From positions 1 to 64,000 of the forward strand of contig QZKV01000074.1 in NCBI GenBank assembly GCA_003599575.1: DNA of 64,000 bases, given 5' to 3'. The notes below the pieces were generated by a model. The model was not told the origin of the DNA, searched no databases, and saw only the letters and a list, made by a program, of their open reading frames with translations. Of this stretch, positions 53,312 to 62,658 are shown one piece after another; position 1 is the stretch's first letter; each line of letters begins with the position of its first letter. Origin of the DNA: Desulfobacteraceae bacterium. GTDB lineage: Bacteria; Desulfobacterota; Desulfobacteria; Desulfobacterales; Desulfosarcinaceae. The position numbers were made by a program, and so were the translations under genes.

Positions 53312-55480
53312 ATGTCTTCAGAAGATCCCCTTGCCAACGACAGCGTGCTTGTGACCTCTGCGATGGCGGCACAGGGCAGCCGCACCGTCAAGCATGCCAA
53401 CACTTTTGCGGTGTTCGACGGGTACGGCGACATACGGCCGAGCGCCGGAGGCGGCGATCAGGGCGTGTACCACAACGGCACGCGGTTTCTATCCAGGTAT
53501 GAATTCCTGATCGAGGGCGTGCGGCCCCTGCTGTTGAGCTCGGATATCACCCGCGACAATCATCTGATCGCGGTGGACTTGACCAATCCGGATCTGATGG
53601 CCGGGGACCGCAAACGGATCCAGCGCGGGCTGATCCATGTCTTCAGGTCCAAATTCCTGTGGCAGGGACACTGCTACGAAAGATACCGGATCAGCAACTA
53701 CGGGCTTGCGCCCTTGTCATTCAAAGTGAACATTCGGTTTGCTTGCGATTTCGCCGACATTTTTGAAGTGCGCGGAATGGTTCGCAGCCGTAAGGGCAAC
53801 GTCGGACCGCCGGTCACCAAAAGCACCCTGATTGAAATTCCCTATGAAGGCGTCGACGGCATACGGCGCCGTACGCGGTTGGAGTTTTCCCTGCCTCCCG
53901 AAACGCTGAACGAACAGCTGGCCACCGTTCCGGCAATCCTCGGTACGGGCGAAGAAATGAATTTCAGCGTAGTCGTTTCCTGCCTTTTGGAAGGAAACAA
54001 TGTCTCTTTGCCCGTCTCCAGCGCGACCGCCTACAGAGAGTCTTCGCTGCTACTCCAAAAAGCGCGCGGCCGGGAATGCGAGATTTCGACTTCCAATATG
54101 CACATCAACACGCTTCTGGAACGCGCCATCAGCGATTTGCGCATGCTTCTGACGGAAGAAAACGGAATTCTCTACCCTTATGCGGGCATCCCCTGGTTCT
54201 GCACCCCTTTCGGCCGGGACGGCTTGATTACGGCTTTGGAAACGTTGTGGTTCAATGCGGACATCAGCCGTGGCGTACTCGATTATCTGGCGGCCAATCA
54301 AGCCCGCGAAGTCAAGGCCGACCAGGACGCCGAACCGGGCAAAATTCTGCATGAGATCCGCATGGGGGAAATGACCAATGCCGGTGAATTGCCTTTCGCC
54401 AAATATTACGGCAGTGCCGATGCTACGCCGCTCTTCATTGTTTTGGCCGGCCGGTATCTGCGGCGCAGCGGGGATATCGAATTCGCCCGAAAAATGTGGC
54501 CGCACATCGAGAGCGCATTGAATTGGATCGATACGTTCGGCGATCAGGACGGCGATGGATTCGTTGAGTACATCCGCAAGACCGAAAATGGTATTGAGAA
54601 CCAGGCCTGGAAAGACTCTTCCGACTCGGTGTTCCACCAGGACGGCGCCCTGGCGCAGGCCCCCATCGCCATCTGCGAGGTGCAGGGTTATGTGTTCGCG
54701 GCCAAAAAGCAGGCCGCCTTCATAGCGGATCACCTCGGCTTTAAAAACATCGCCCGCGATCTGCGCAACGAGGCCGCCGATCTAAGGAAAAAGTTCGAGC
54801 ACTTTTTCTGGGACAAAGAACTGCCGGGATATGTCCTGGCACTGGACAGGAACAAAAGACCGTGCCGGGTCAAATCATCCAATATGGGTCATTGCCTTTT
54901 TGCCAATATCGCTTCTCCCGCGCATGCCAGGGTGGTGGCAAAGCTCCTGATGGAGGATTCATTTTTCAGCGGCTGGGGTATCCGCACCCTTGCCCGGGGA
55001 GAGCCGCGCTTCAATCCAATGTCTTACCACAACGGTTCGATCTGGCCGCATGACAACGCCATAGTGGCGGAAGGACTGGCCAACTATGGATTCAAAGCGG
55101 AGGCCGCCCGCATCCTGACCGCCTTGAGCCACATGAGCCAGTATACCGAGCTCAACCGTTTACCCGAGCTGTTCTGCGGTTTCCGCCAGCGGCCCAACCA
55201 GGGGCCCACCCTTTACCCGGTCGCCTGTTCGCCGCAGGCCTGGTCGGCGGCCAGCATATTTTCGCTGCTGCAATCCTGCCTGGGACTGTCGATTCACGCC
55301 CTGAACAGGTGCATTCATTTTCAGCGCCCCTATCTGCCCGAGAATATCCAAAACGTGACCATTCGCAACCTGACCGTGGGCGACGGCGCCATTGATTTTA
55401 CTGCCGTACGGCACCAGGACGATGTGGGCATCCATGTTATTAAACGCACCGGCGCTGTCTCCGTGGTGATTGATAAGTAG
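53312..55480 (+). CDS. Glycogen-debranching-type amylo-alpha-1,6-glucosidase (GH63/GH133-like)
   Basis: 722 aa from ATG 53312. N-terminal GDE_N_bis beta-sandwich (HANTFAVFDGYGDIRPS, NGTRFLSRYEF) then an (alpha/alpha)6 catalytic barrel: AGIPWFCTPFGRDGLI, NQAWKDSSDSVFH, SYHNGSIWPHDNAI. Motifs are those of the bacterial debranching enzyme/glucosylglycerol-type family. Catalytic acids probably lie in FGRDG and NQAWKDS regions (inferred). Followed 155 bp later by a GT4 glycosyltransferase, suggesting glucan or compatible-solute metabolism. Confidence 0.85.
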   Translation: MSSEDPLANDSVLVTSAMAAQGSRTVKHANTFAVFDGYGDIRPSAGGGDQGVYHNGTRFLSRYEFLIEGVRPLLLSSDITRDNHLIAVDLTNPDLMAGDRKRIQRGLIHVFRSKFLWQGHCYERYRISNYGLAPLSFKVNIRFACDFADIFEVRGMVRSRKGNVGPPVTKSTLIEIPYEGVDGIRRRTRLEFSLPPETLNEQLATVPAILGTGEEMNFSVVVSCLLEGNNVSLPVSSATAYRESSLLLQKARGRECEISTSNMHINTLLERAISDLRMLLTEENGILYPYAGIPWFCTPFGRDGLITALETLWFNADISRGVLDYLAANQAREVKADQDAEPGKILHEIRMGEMTNAGELPFAKYYGSADATPLFIVLAGRYLRRSGDIEFARKMWPHIESALNWIDTFGDQDGDGFVEYIRKTENGIENQAWKDSSDSVFHQDGALAQAPIAICEVQGYVFAAKKQAAFIADHLGFKNIARDLRNEAADLRKKFEHFFWDKELPGYVLALDRNKRPCRVKSSNMGHCLFANIASPAHARVVAKLLMEDSFFSGWGIRTLARGEPRFNPMSYHNGSIWPHDNAIVAEGLANYGFKAEAARILTALSHMSQYTELNRLPELFCGFRQRPNQGPTLYPVACSPQAWSAASIFSLLQSCLGLSIHALNRCIHFQRPYLPENIQNVTIRNLTVGDGAIDFTAVRHQDDVGIHVIKRTGAVSVVIDK

Positions 55481-55635
55481 CATAAGCGGAGACCGATCCT
55501 CTTCCGTCCCACCGAAGTAGATGTTCCTCAAGCCTCAAATACGGCCTATTCCCAATATCATTCCGAGTCCCGGCCCATTAACTTGGCGAAGATTCAGCAT
55601 TTAACTAGGGTTCATTGGAGTCTGTTGAGAAAACA

Positions 55636-56706
55636 ATGAGAATCGCACAGGTAGCGCCTTTGATTGAAAGTGTGCCTCCCGAAAAGTACGGCGGCACCGA
55701 ACGGATCGTATCCTATCTTACCGAGGAACTGGTGCGCAAAGGTCATGCGGTGACCCTCTTCGCCAGCGGCGATTCAGTCACCCAAGCGCGGCTGATCGCC
55801 GGCTGCCGTCGCGCTTTGCGGATGGACGAAACCTGCAAGGATGTGATCGCCCATCACATCCTGATGCTGGAAAAACTATGGCAGATGTCGGATGAGTTCG
55901 ATATTATCCACAATCATCTGGACTATCTGCCTTTTTCCTGTCTTAGAAGAATAACCACGCCCGCGGTCACCACTCTGCACGGACGTCTGGATCTACCCGA
56001 TCTGGTCCCCTTGTATCAGGAGTTCAATGATACCCCCTTGATTTCCATTTCCAACAGCCAACGCAAACCGCTTGCGGCCGCCAACTGGATCGGGACGGTC
56101 TACCACGGGCTGCCTGCCGATCTGTACCGCATGCACATGCCCACGCACTCTGAAGATTATCTTGCTTTTCTGGGGAGGGTCAGTCCTGAAAAGGGTCTGG
56201 ACCGGGCGATTGAAATCGCCCGCAGGGCCGGCAGGCCTCTAAGGATCGCGGCCAAAGTCGACAAAGTGGATCATGATTACTTCCGGGAAAAAATCCGGCC
56301 GCTTATTTCAGAAGCCGACGTGGAGTTCCTCGGAGAGATCAAAGATGCGGAGAAGAATGATTTCATCGGCAACGCCCATGCCGTTCTCTTTGCCATCGAT
56401 TGGCCGGAGCCGTTCGGCATCGCCCTGATCGAAGCCATGGCATGCGGCACGCCGGTCATAGCTTTTCGCAGGGGGGCGGTTCCGGAAATAGTGGTCGAGG
56501 GGATAACGGGTTACATGGCCGACACGGTGGAACAGGCTGCGGCGGCGGTTGAAAAAGTCGACCGATTGGACCGCACACTCATCCGCAGGCTTTTCCTGGA
56601 GCGCTTCACAGCCTCGCGCATGGCCGATGATTATCTTGCTGTGTACCATCGCCTGCACTCGCCCGAGACCCTCTTCGAGCCCAGGAAGTCCCTCGTGAAA
56701 AATTAG
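55636..56706 (+). CDS. Glycosyltransferase family 4
   Basis: 356 aa from ATG 55636. GT-B fold: N-terminal acceptor domain (VAPLIESVPPEKYGGTERIV), C-terminal donor domain with LAFLGRVSPEKGLDRAI and the EX7E motif in EPFGIALIEAMACGTPVIAF. Cytoplasmic, uses a nucleotide sugar. Adjacent to the debranching-type enzyme, so the two probably act on the same oligosaccharide or storage glucan (inference). Confidence 0.87.
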   Translation: MRIAQVAPLIESVPPEKYGGTERIVSYLTEELVRKGHAVTLFASGDSVTQARLIAGCRRALRMDETCKDVIAHHILMLEKLWQMSDEFDIIHNHLDYLPFSCLRRITTPAVTTLHGRLDLPDLVPLYQEFNDTPLISISNSQRKPLAAANWIGTVYHGLPADLYRMHMPTHSEDYLAFLGRVSPEKGLDRAIEIARRAGRPLRIAAKVDKVDHDYFREKIRPLISEADVEFLGEIKDAEKNDFIGNAHAVLFAIDWPEPFGIALIEAMACGTPVIAFRRGAVPEIVVEGITGYMADTVEQAAAAVEKVDRLDRTLIRRLFLERFTASRMADDYLAVYHRLHSPETLFEPRKSLVKN

Positions 56707-56927
56707 CCGTAGGGCAAGCCGCGCAGTCTGAAAAAGGCCGATTACGGGCAGTGGGATGCCGCGCCGGTTCTCATTTGCCGGGTGGCTTCAGGCGCAAGGT
56801 TTCCGGGAGCGGTCGGGTGATTTCCTGCCCAAAATACAGAATAGAGCCTATTGATAATCATGGTTCTGAATTTCATTCTCGACTTTAATAGGAGCTCTCG
56901 AAAAACGCAGGCCCACAAGGACCAGGC

Positions 56928-57770
56928 ATGCAGACGATTACGTTACATTCCAAGTCCAACCGGTTGTTCTATATATCGGTCGGATTGTTCTTCGTGGTCG
57001 TTATCAGCCTGGTGGATCAGGCCACCGGCGGTCAAACCGGTTTGCTTCTGTATCTCATCCCGGTCTGCCTGTCCGCATGGATGTTCGGTCGATTTTACGG
57101 CTATGTCACCGCCGTGGCCAGCACGCTCACGGGGATGGTGCCCGCCTTCATCGGCTTGGGCGGATCGACCAGTCCCAACCGCATCCTGGCGGACGGCATG
57201 ATCGCCCTGGTCATTTTTGCGCTGGCCGCCTTCTGGCTGGCCCGGTTGAAGCGCACGATTAAAAACGAACAACGCCTGGCCCGCACCGATTATACCACCG
57301 GCGCGGTAAACACCCGCTATTTTCATGATCTCACCGAAATGGAAATCAGGCGTTTCAGGCGTTACGAGCACGCTTTCACCGTGGCTTTCATCGATCTGGA
57401 CAATTTCAAAATGGTGAACGACAGCTACGGCCATCAGGCCGGCGATGATGTCCTGCGCGTTGTGACCCGCACCTTGAGAGCCAATCTGCGCGAAACCGAT
57501 ATCGTGGCCCGCATGGGCGGCGATGAATTTGCGCTGCTCCTGCCTGAAACCGATCAAAAAGATGCTCGCGCGGTGCTTTCGCATTTGCAGGAGCATCTTC
57601 TTTCAGCCATGCAGAATAAAAGCGTGCCGGTTACCTTCAGCATCGGGGTCGTTACCTTCCATGCCGTTCCCGACACCGTGCATGAGATCGTGCGCTGCGC
57701 CGACGATCTCATGTATTCAGTCAAAAAAGAAGGCAAGAACAGGGTCAAGTATACGATTGTGGCCCAGTGA
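56928..57770 (+). CDS. Membrane diguanylate cyclase (GGDEF)
   Basis: 280 aa. N-terminal three or four membrane helices (LFYISVGLFFVVVISLV; LLLYLIPVCLSAWMFG; MIALVIFALAAFWLA), then a full GGDEF domain: IDLDNFKMVND and active-site RMGGDEFALLLPET. An inhibitory I-site (RETD, five residues before GGDEF) is present, so product inhibition is likely. Makes c-di-GMP. Convergent with the next kinase, only 15 bp apart. Confidence 0.9.
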   Translation: MQTITLHSKSNRLFYISVGLFFVVVISLVDQATGGQTGLLLYLIPVCLSAWMFGRFYGYVTAVASTLTGMVPAFIGLGGSTSPNRILADGMIALVIFALAAFWLARLKRTIKNEQRLARTDYTTGAVNTRYFHDLTEMEIRRFRRYEHAFTVAFIDLDNFKMVNDSYGHQAGDDVLRVVTRTLRANLRETDIVARMGGDEFALLLPETDQKDARAVLSHLQEHLLSAMQNKSVPVTFSIGVVTFHAVPDTVHEIVRCADDLMYSVKKEGKNRVKYTIVAQ

Positions 57771-57785
57771 ACCCATTGATCCTGC

Positions 57786-59348
57786 TCAACCCAAGGGAAT
57801 GCTCGCCGTAACAACCGTTCCCCTGCCCGGTTCCGATTCAATGTTGATCCAGCCGTGGCATATCTCCACCCTTTCCTTCATGCCGCGAATCCCGTAACGC
57901 ATCGACTTGGCATTCGGAATGGTGATATCCGGACTGAAGCCGCACCCGTCGTCTTTTACCTGAAGGCACACCGTTTCCGGCTGCTGGTACAGCCTGATGG
58001 CAACCGTTCGGGCGCCGCTGTGCTTGCCGGCATTGTTCAAGGCCTCTTGAGCCACACGATACAGGACCGTCTTGACTTCATCGGTGATGGCTTCCTCCGA
58101 AACGCTGCATTCATGGACGACGTTCATTTTGGAATGCAGTTCTTTGAACTCCTTGATGAATTCGTTGAGGGCGGCCACGAGCCCGACATCGTCGAGCAGA
58201 TAAGGCCGCAATTGCTTTGAGATGCGCCGGATTTCCCTGATCGCCCCGAGCAGATACTCATTGAGTCTTTCCAGTGAAATATCAATTCCGGAGGGCGGGC
58301 GGCCCATTTTTTCGATTCTTCCCTCCAGCCGATGCTTGACCGCAGCCAACGTGCCGGCAATACTGTCGTGCAACTCCTTGGACAAAGATTTGCGCTCATT
58401 CTCCAATGCTTCAATGGTCTTTTTGGTCAAATTACTGAGTTCGCTGTTGTGCTGTTTCAATTCATCGGTCCGGTCATGAATTGTGCGCTGCAAGGCTTCC
58501 TTGATCCGCAACAGTTCTTCCCGGCTTTCGCGCAGAGCCTTTTCGGTTTTCAACTGGTCGTCGATATCGGTCAGTGCCCCGATCCAGCGGACAATCGTGC
58601 CCTGCGCATCGCGGACCGGCTGGGAGCAAACTACAAACCAGCGGTAGGATCCGTCCTTGGCGCGCAAACGGTGATTGCCGGTGTATATCGTAGCCTTCCT
58701 GACGGCTTCGGACCAACCCGCTCGAAGGGTATCCCTGTCATCCGGGTGCAAGGCCCGGGTCCAACCCGTACCGGCGGTTTGCTCGGCCGTCATTCCCGTA
58801 TATCGGGACCATTGCTCGCTGGCGAGAATGATATTGCCCTGGGGGTCGCTTTCGAATGTCAGGCTGGGAAAAATCTGAAGGGTTCCAGCGTAGCGCGCAG
58901 TGCCTCGAGGCAGCTCATCGGCCTCCTTTTTCAGATCGTCAACGTCCGTGGCCGTTCCATACCATTTGATCATGCGACCCTGTTCATCGTGCGCCGGCGC
59001 GGCCAGCGTCAAAAACCAACGGTAGGAACCGTCGGCGCAGTGCAGTCGATGGACGGCTCTGTAGCTCCTACCGGTTTGCAGGGAAACCGACCAGGCCTTC
59101 AGGGAGGATTCGGCGTCATCCGGATGCAGCCGTGAGGTCCATTGCCAGGTACCCTCCGGTTCTTTCGTTGACCGGAAAAACTGGTTGCGGCGCAGATTGA
59201 CGTAATCGACCGCGCCGTCGGGGCCGGCCGTCCACACCAGTTGCGCAATCGCATCGGCCAAAGGGTGGTATAGGCTGGGGTTGCTACATTGCCGCAGTTC
59301 TCTCAATTCATCCAGAAGCTGTTTTTTGGTTTTGCGCTTATCATCCAC
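57786..59348 (-). CDS. PAS sensor histidine kinase, HisKA_3 type
   Basis: 520 aa. Two PAS_3/PAC units (WTAGPDGAVDYVNLRRNQFF; FESDPQGNIILASEQWSRYT), coiled-coil linker, HisKA_3 with the phospho-histidine in RKSLSKELHDSIAGTL, HATPase with DDGCGFSPD and YGIRGMKERVE. No membrane helices. No response regulator adjacent. Upstream lies a simple-sequence array. Confidence 0.85.
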   Translation of the reverse strand: MDDKRKTKKQLLDELRELRQCSNPSLYHPLADAIAQLVWTAGPDGAVDYVNLRRNQFFRSTKEPEGTWQWTSRLHPDDAESSLKAWSVSLQTGRSYRAVHRLHCADGSYRWFLTLAAPAHDEQGRMIKWYGTATDVDDLKKEADELPRGTARYAGTLQIFPSLTFESDPQGNIILASEQWSRYTGMTAEQTAGTGWTRALHPDDRDTLRAGWSEAVRKATIYTGNHRLRAKDGSYRWFVVCSQPVRDAQGTIVRWIGALTDIDDQLKTEKALRESREELLRIKEALQRTIHDRTDELKQHNSELSNLTKKTIEALENERKSLSKELHDSIAGTLAAVKHRLEGRIEKMGRPPSGIDISLERLNEYLLGAIREIRRISKQLRPYLLDDVGLVAALNEFIKEFKELHSKMNVVHECSVSEEAITDEVKTVLYRVAQEALNNAGKHSGARTVAIRLYQQPETVCLQVKDDGCGFSPDITIPNAKSMRYGIRGMKERVEICHGWINIESEPGRGTVVTASIPLG

Positions 59349-59748
59349 GGCAGAAAACCTTTCTTCTAAAGGTCATCAAAATGCCCTGGGATGGTCAGCC
59401 TATTTTGCAGAAACCATTGGAAAGGTAAACCGGCCGGAAAGTGGCGAGATGTTTTTTAGCGGGCTGAAATTAATATGTCGCGATCGACAAAAGTAATCAA
59501 GTAAAAAGTCGCAGGATCTTCCGCTTTTGGAAAGCCATTCGATAGCGCGTTAGTACTGCACGCTGATTACATGTAGAATGGCGGCATGATTTCTACAGGA
59601 AGAAAAAAACACTAACGTCGTTTTGCTTCTCCGGCAACCCCAATCAACCCATCAAACCCAACAAACCCAATCAACCCAACAAACTCAACAAACTCAATCA
59701 ACCCAACAAACTCAACAAACTCAACAAACTCAATCAACCCAACAAACC
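59349..59748. other. Intergenic region upstream of the kinase, ending in a simple-sequence array
   Basis: About 285 bp of unremarkable sequence (kinase promoter side) followed by the repeat array at 59635-59751. No gene seen. Confidence 0.55.
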
Positions 59749-59751
59749 CTA
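59635..59751. repeat. Simple-sequence array, unit (A)AACCCAAC/AAACTCAAC
   Basis: About 115 bp of ~10-bp units such as caacccaaca and aactcaacaa, almost free of G. Same type as 12553-12674. It runs up to and into the stop codon of the SDR gene, so on the minus strand it would form the 3' untranslated region of that mRNA (GTTGGGTTT-type). Confidence 0.8.
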
Positions 59752-60543
59752 GAACTTGAGGGCACCGCCGCATACGCTGAGGCATTGCCCGGTGATGTAG
59801 TCGCCCAGATCGGTCACGAAAAACTCCACCACCTTGGAAACGTCATCGGGCTGAGCCAACCGGTTGAGGGCAATCCGATACTGCCCGGCCGGATCTTTCA
59901 TTTTGCTGAAAACATTCTTTTCCAGGCGGGGTGTGCTGACATAGGCCGGGGCGATGCAGTTGACCGTTATGCCGAAGGGGCCCAACTCCTCGGCCAGATA
60001 GCGGGTGTAGTGGATGATGGCGGCTTTGGCTGTGCCGTAGGAGGCATAGATCCCGTTTCTCTGGGCTTGAAGCCCGGCTTGCGAAGCAGTGTTGACGATA
60101 CGCCCCCATTCCTGCCGCTTCATGGGTTCGGCCGCTGCCTGGGAGCAAAAGATGGTGGACATCAGATTGCGCTCGAAAGTGGCCTGCAGATCCGCTTCAG
60201 ATACGGAGGCCGCATAGCTGTTCTGGATTTCGCCGGCCAGTCCTCCGGCATTGTTGACCAGAATATCGATCTTACCGAATCGCTCGATGATACCGTGCAC
60301 CATCGACTCGGCCTGGTCCTTCTTGCCGGCATGACATTCGATTTCCAGCACCTCGGCCCCCAGCGCCCGGACTTCTTCCGCCACACTGCGCGAGTCGTTT
60401 TCGGATTCGAATTCCTTGTAAGATCGAAGATCGAGATCGTTGACCACGATGTCCGCACCCAGGCGGGCCAAGCGCAATGCGTGGGACCGGCCGATGCCCC
60501 TGGCCGCTCCCGTGATCAGGGCCACTTTTCCTTTCAGCTTCAT
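59749..60543 (-). CDS. Short-chain dehydrogenase/reductase
   Basis: 264 aa, GGAGAAAGG before ATG 60543. Classical SDR: cofactor site TGAARGIG, acidic residue after beta-2 (VVNDLDLRS) favouring NAD over NADP, NNAGG, catalytic Ser in NTASQAG, and YASYGTAKAA with Tyr and Lys. Substrate unknown. Downstream of the ThDP enzyme by 80 bp on the same strand, so co-transcription is likely and both may serve one pathway. Confidence 0.87.
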   Translation of the reverse strand: MKLKGKVALITGAARGIGRSHALRLARLGADIVVNDLDLRSYKEFESENDSRSVAEEVRALGAEVLEIECHAGKKDQAESMVHGIIERFGKIDILVNNAGGLAGEIQNSYAASVSEADLQATFERNLMSTIFCSQAAAEPMKRQEWGRIVNTASQAGLQAQRNGIYASYGTAKAAIIHYTRYLAEELGPFGITVNCIAPAYVSTPRLEKNVFSKMKDPAGQYRIALNRLAQPDDVSKVVEFFVTDLGDYITGQCLSVCGGALKF

Positions 60544-60623
60544 GAGATGCCTTTCTCCAATTTTCGGAAAGTAAAGCTACAGATGACCAAATGCGGATCA
60601 TTCCAGCCGCCAACCTTTACCAT

Positions 60624-62321
60624 TTAACGTCCCCTCAGCTTGAAGTGCGCGTAATCGGCGATGTCGATGTCTACCACGGCCGGCTCGTTCAAGGCCAAGG
60701 CCTCCTCGAGGGCCGGAGAGATTTCTTCGGGCCGGGTGACACCGTACCCGCGAACGTCGAATCCACGGGCGATTTTGGCAAAATCGGTTCGGCTGTATTG
60801 GGAAGCAATGCGTTTGTCCTGGGCCTGGTAATCCATCACATTGCCGAGGCAGGCATTGTTCATGACCACGAAAGTGACCGGCAGGCGGTACTCTTTGGCC
60901 ATCTCAAGCACGTAGAGATGCATCATCATCCCGCCGTCGCCGCATACGCACACAACCCGGCGGTTGGGTTCGACCAGTTGGGCGGCCAGACAGGCCCCCA
61001 CGCCATAACCCACGCCCGCGGCTCCGCCGGCGGCCACCACCTGGCCGGCCTTCTTGGAAACAAAGTGGTGGGCCATCCACATCCGGTTGTTGCCGGCATC
61101 CAGCACCACGATATCATCGGGCTGGACCGCCGCGTTCAAGGCGTGGACCACCCGCTCGGGCGCGATGGGGACCTGCTCGGACACAAGATCCGGATGGGCA
61201 TTAAAGCCGGTCGCCTTCTTCTCCCGGTCCAGTTCGTCCATCCGGCGTTGAATCTCGCGCGGTGCCCCGGCGCGCTCCCGGATCGAGGCGGCAATTTGCC
61301 GCAAGGCGATTTTCAGGTCGGCGGTAACGCCCAGTTCCACCGGAAAGGTCCAGCCTATGTTCAACGGTTCAATATCGATCTGCACAATGCGCTGCTGCTT
61401 GGGATCGATGAATTTGGATGACAACATCACCGTGTTGTCGGGGGCCAGGCAGCTGCCCAGGGCCAGAATGAGGTCGGCCCCGACAACCTTTTGGTTGGCA
61501 ATTTTCTGCCCGATGACGCCCATGGTGCCCACACATAAAGGATGGGTTTCGGCCAATGCGCTCTTGCCCATATAGGTGGTTGCCACGGGCAGGCCCAGAA
61601 GTTCGGCCAGCGTTTGAAGCTCGGAATAGGCCTTGGACCGATGAATGCCCGCGCCTGCGACGATCACCGGATGCCGGGCCTGCATCAGCATATCGGCAAT
61701 CTTGCCCGCGTCACTGCCGGAGATGCACGGCGGCGATACGCGCAGATACGACTGCAAGGGATGCAGGACCGGTTTGATTTCATGCTCTTCTTCGTTGGTG
61801 CTGGCCGCGGCCATTCTGAACAGCACACAAGTCGGACCGGGACGGCCGGTCACGGCGTGCTTGATGGCCAGCTGCAGGCCGTGGACCAGTTCCGATGCTT
61901 TGGTGGCGTAGGTGGTGAACTTGGTCATGGATTTGAAGATGTTGGGCAGGTCAATGCCCCCGTAATCGCCGGTGGCGTTCTGGTAAGGACCGAATTGGGA
62001 AAGCGAGTTGTAGTCGGAGACATCGCAAACAGCCACCATGGGAACGCCGGCCAAATACGATTCCACCATGCCGTATCCTCCGCTGGTGCCGATCCAAAGC
62101 CCCTGGCCCAGGAGAATCCCGGGCTTGCCGGTCAGCCGGCCATACATATCCGCCATGCAGGCCGCCCCGCCCTCGTGCCTGGCAAGGATGGCGCGGATTT
62201 TGTCTTTTTTGTCGGCCAAGGCTCCCCACAGGGGAATCGTGCCGCCGCCCGGCATGCCGAACACATGATCGATGCCCGCCTCGATCACCACTTCCCAGAA
62301 TTTATCATTGGCTTTTGACAT
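60624..62321 (-). CDS. Thiamine diphosphate enzyme, acetolactate-synthase-like
   Basis: 565 aa with GGAGG before ATG 62321. Three domains: N-terminal PYR domain with catalytic Glu in RHEGGAACMADMYG, central domain with VIVAGAGIHRS, C-terminal PP domain with the ThDP motif CGDGGMMMHL...NNACLG. The family includes acetolactate synthase, benzoylformate decarboxylase and oxalyl-CoA decarboxylase types; the substrate cannot be assigned here. No small regulatory subunit is present. It sits between acsE and an SDR gene, after the acsE terminator. Confidence 0.85.
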   Translation of the reverse strand: MSKANDKFWEVVIEAGIDHVFGMPGGGTIPLWGALADKKDKIRAILARHEGGAACMADMYGRLTGKPGILLGQGLWIGTSGGYGMVESYLAGVPMVAVCDVSDYNSLSQFGPYQNATGDYGGIDLPNIFKSMTKFTTYATKASELVHGLQLAIKHAVTGRPGPTCVLFRMAAASTNEEEHEIKPVLHPLQSYLRVSPPCISGSDAGKIADMLMQARHPVIVAGAGIHRSKAYSELQTLAELLGLPVATTYMGKSALAETHPLCVGTMGVIGQKIANQKVVGADLILALGSCLAPDNTVMLSSKFIDPKQQRIVQIDIEPLNIGWTFPVELGVTADLKIALRQIAASIRERAGAPREIQRRMDELDREKKATGFNAHPDLVSEQVPIAPERVVHALNAAVQPDDIVVLDAGNNRMWMAHHFVSKKAGQVVAAGGAAGVGYGVGACLAAQLVEPNRRVVCVCGDGGMMMHLYVLEMAKEYRLPVTFVVMNNACLGNVMDYQAQDKRIASQYSRTDFAKIARGFDVRGYGVTRPEEISPALEEALALNEPAVVDIDIADYAHFKLRGR

Positions 62322-62409
62322 ATGATCCTCCCGTTTGCCGTTTGCTGCTTTTGATTTCAGGCCGGCTTCAAAATGTCAATCCCTTCATTATAATCAAGCT
62401 ACGGGGGAA

Positions 62410-62530
62410 CGGTCCGATACCGACAACGATCCCGATGCCGATGCCGATACCGATACCGAAAAAAAGAAAGCGCAAGAAGCATGCTACTTGTCCCTTCTCG
62501 CAACCGGTATCGGTATCGGGATCGCTGTCG
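62410..62530. repeat. Inverted hexanucleotide repeat, (CCGATA/G)n and (GGTATC)n
   Basis: Left arm about 62428-62460 consists of ccgatg/ccgata units; right arm about 62503-62530 of cggtatc units. The arms are complementary over ~20 bp around a ~45-nt interval. Lies between acsE and the ThDP enzyme gene, beyond the acsE terminator. Confidence 0.7.
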
Positions 62531-62594
62531 AAATTCATTCTTTTCCCCTATCGTCCAACTGCAAGGAGTCGCTATGAGGTAACGGTTCCGCAAA

Positions 62595-62628
62595 AATGAA
62601 AACGCCCCGCCGAATGAACCGCGGGGCG
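62595..62628 (-). terminator. Rho-independent terminator of acsE
   Basis: Perfect stem cgccccgc/gcggggcg (62603-62610, 62621-62628) with a 10-nt loop, 30 bp past the acsE stop; a T-rich tract follows on the minus strand. Confidence 0.85.
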
Positions 62629-62658
62629 ATGCGAATTTTTTTGCGCTGACAGGAAGAT

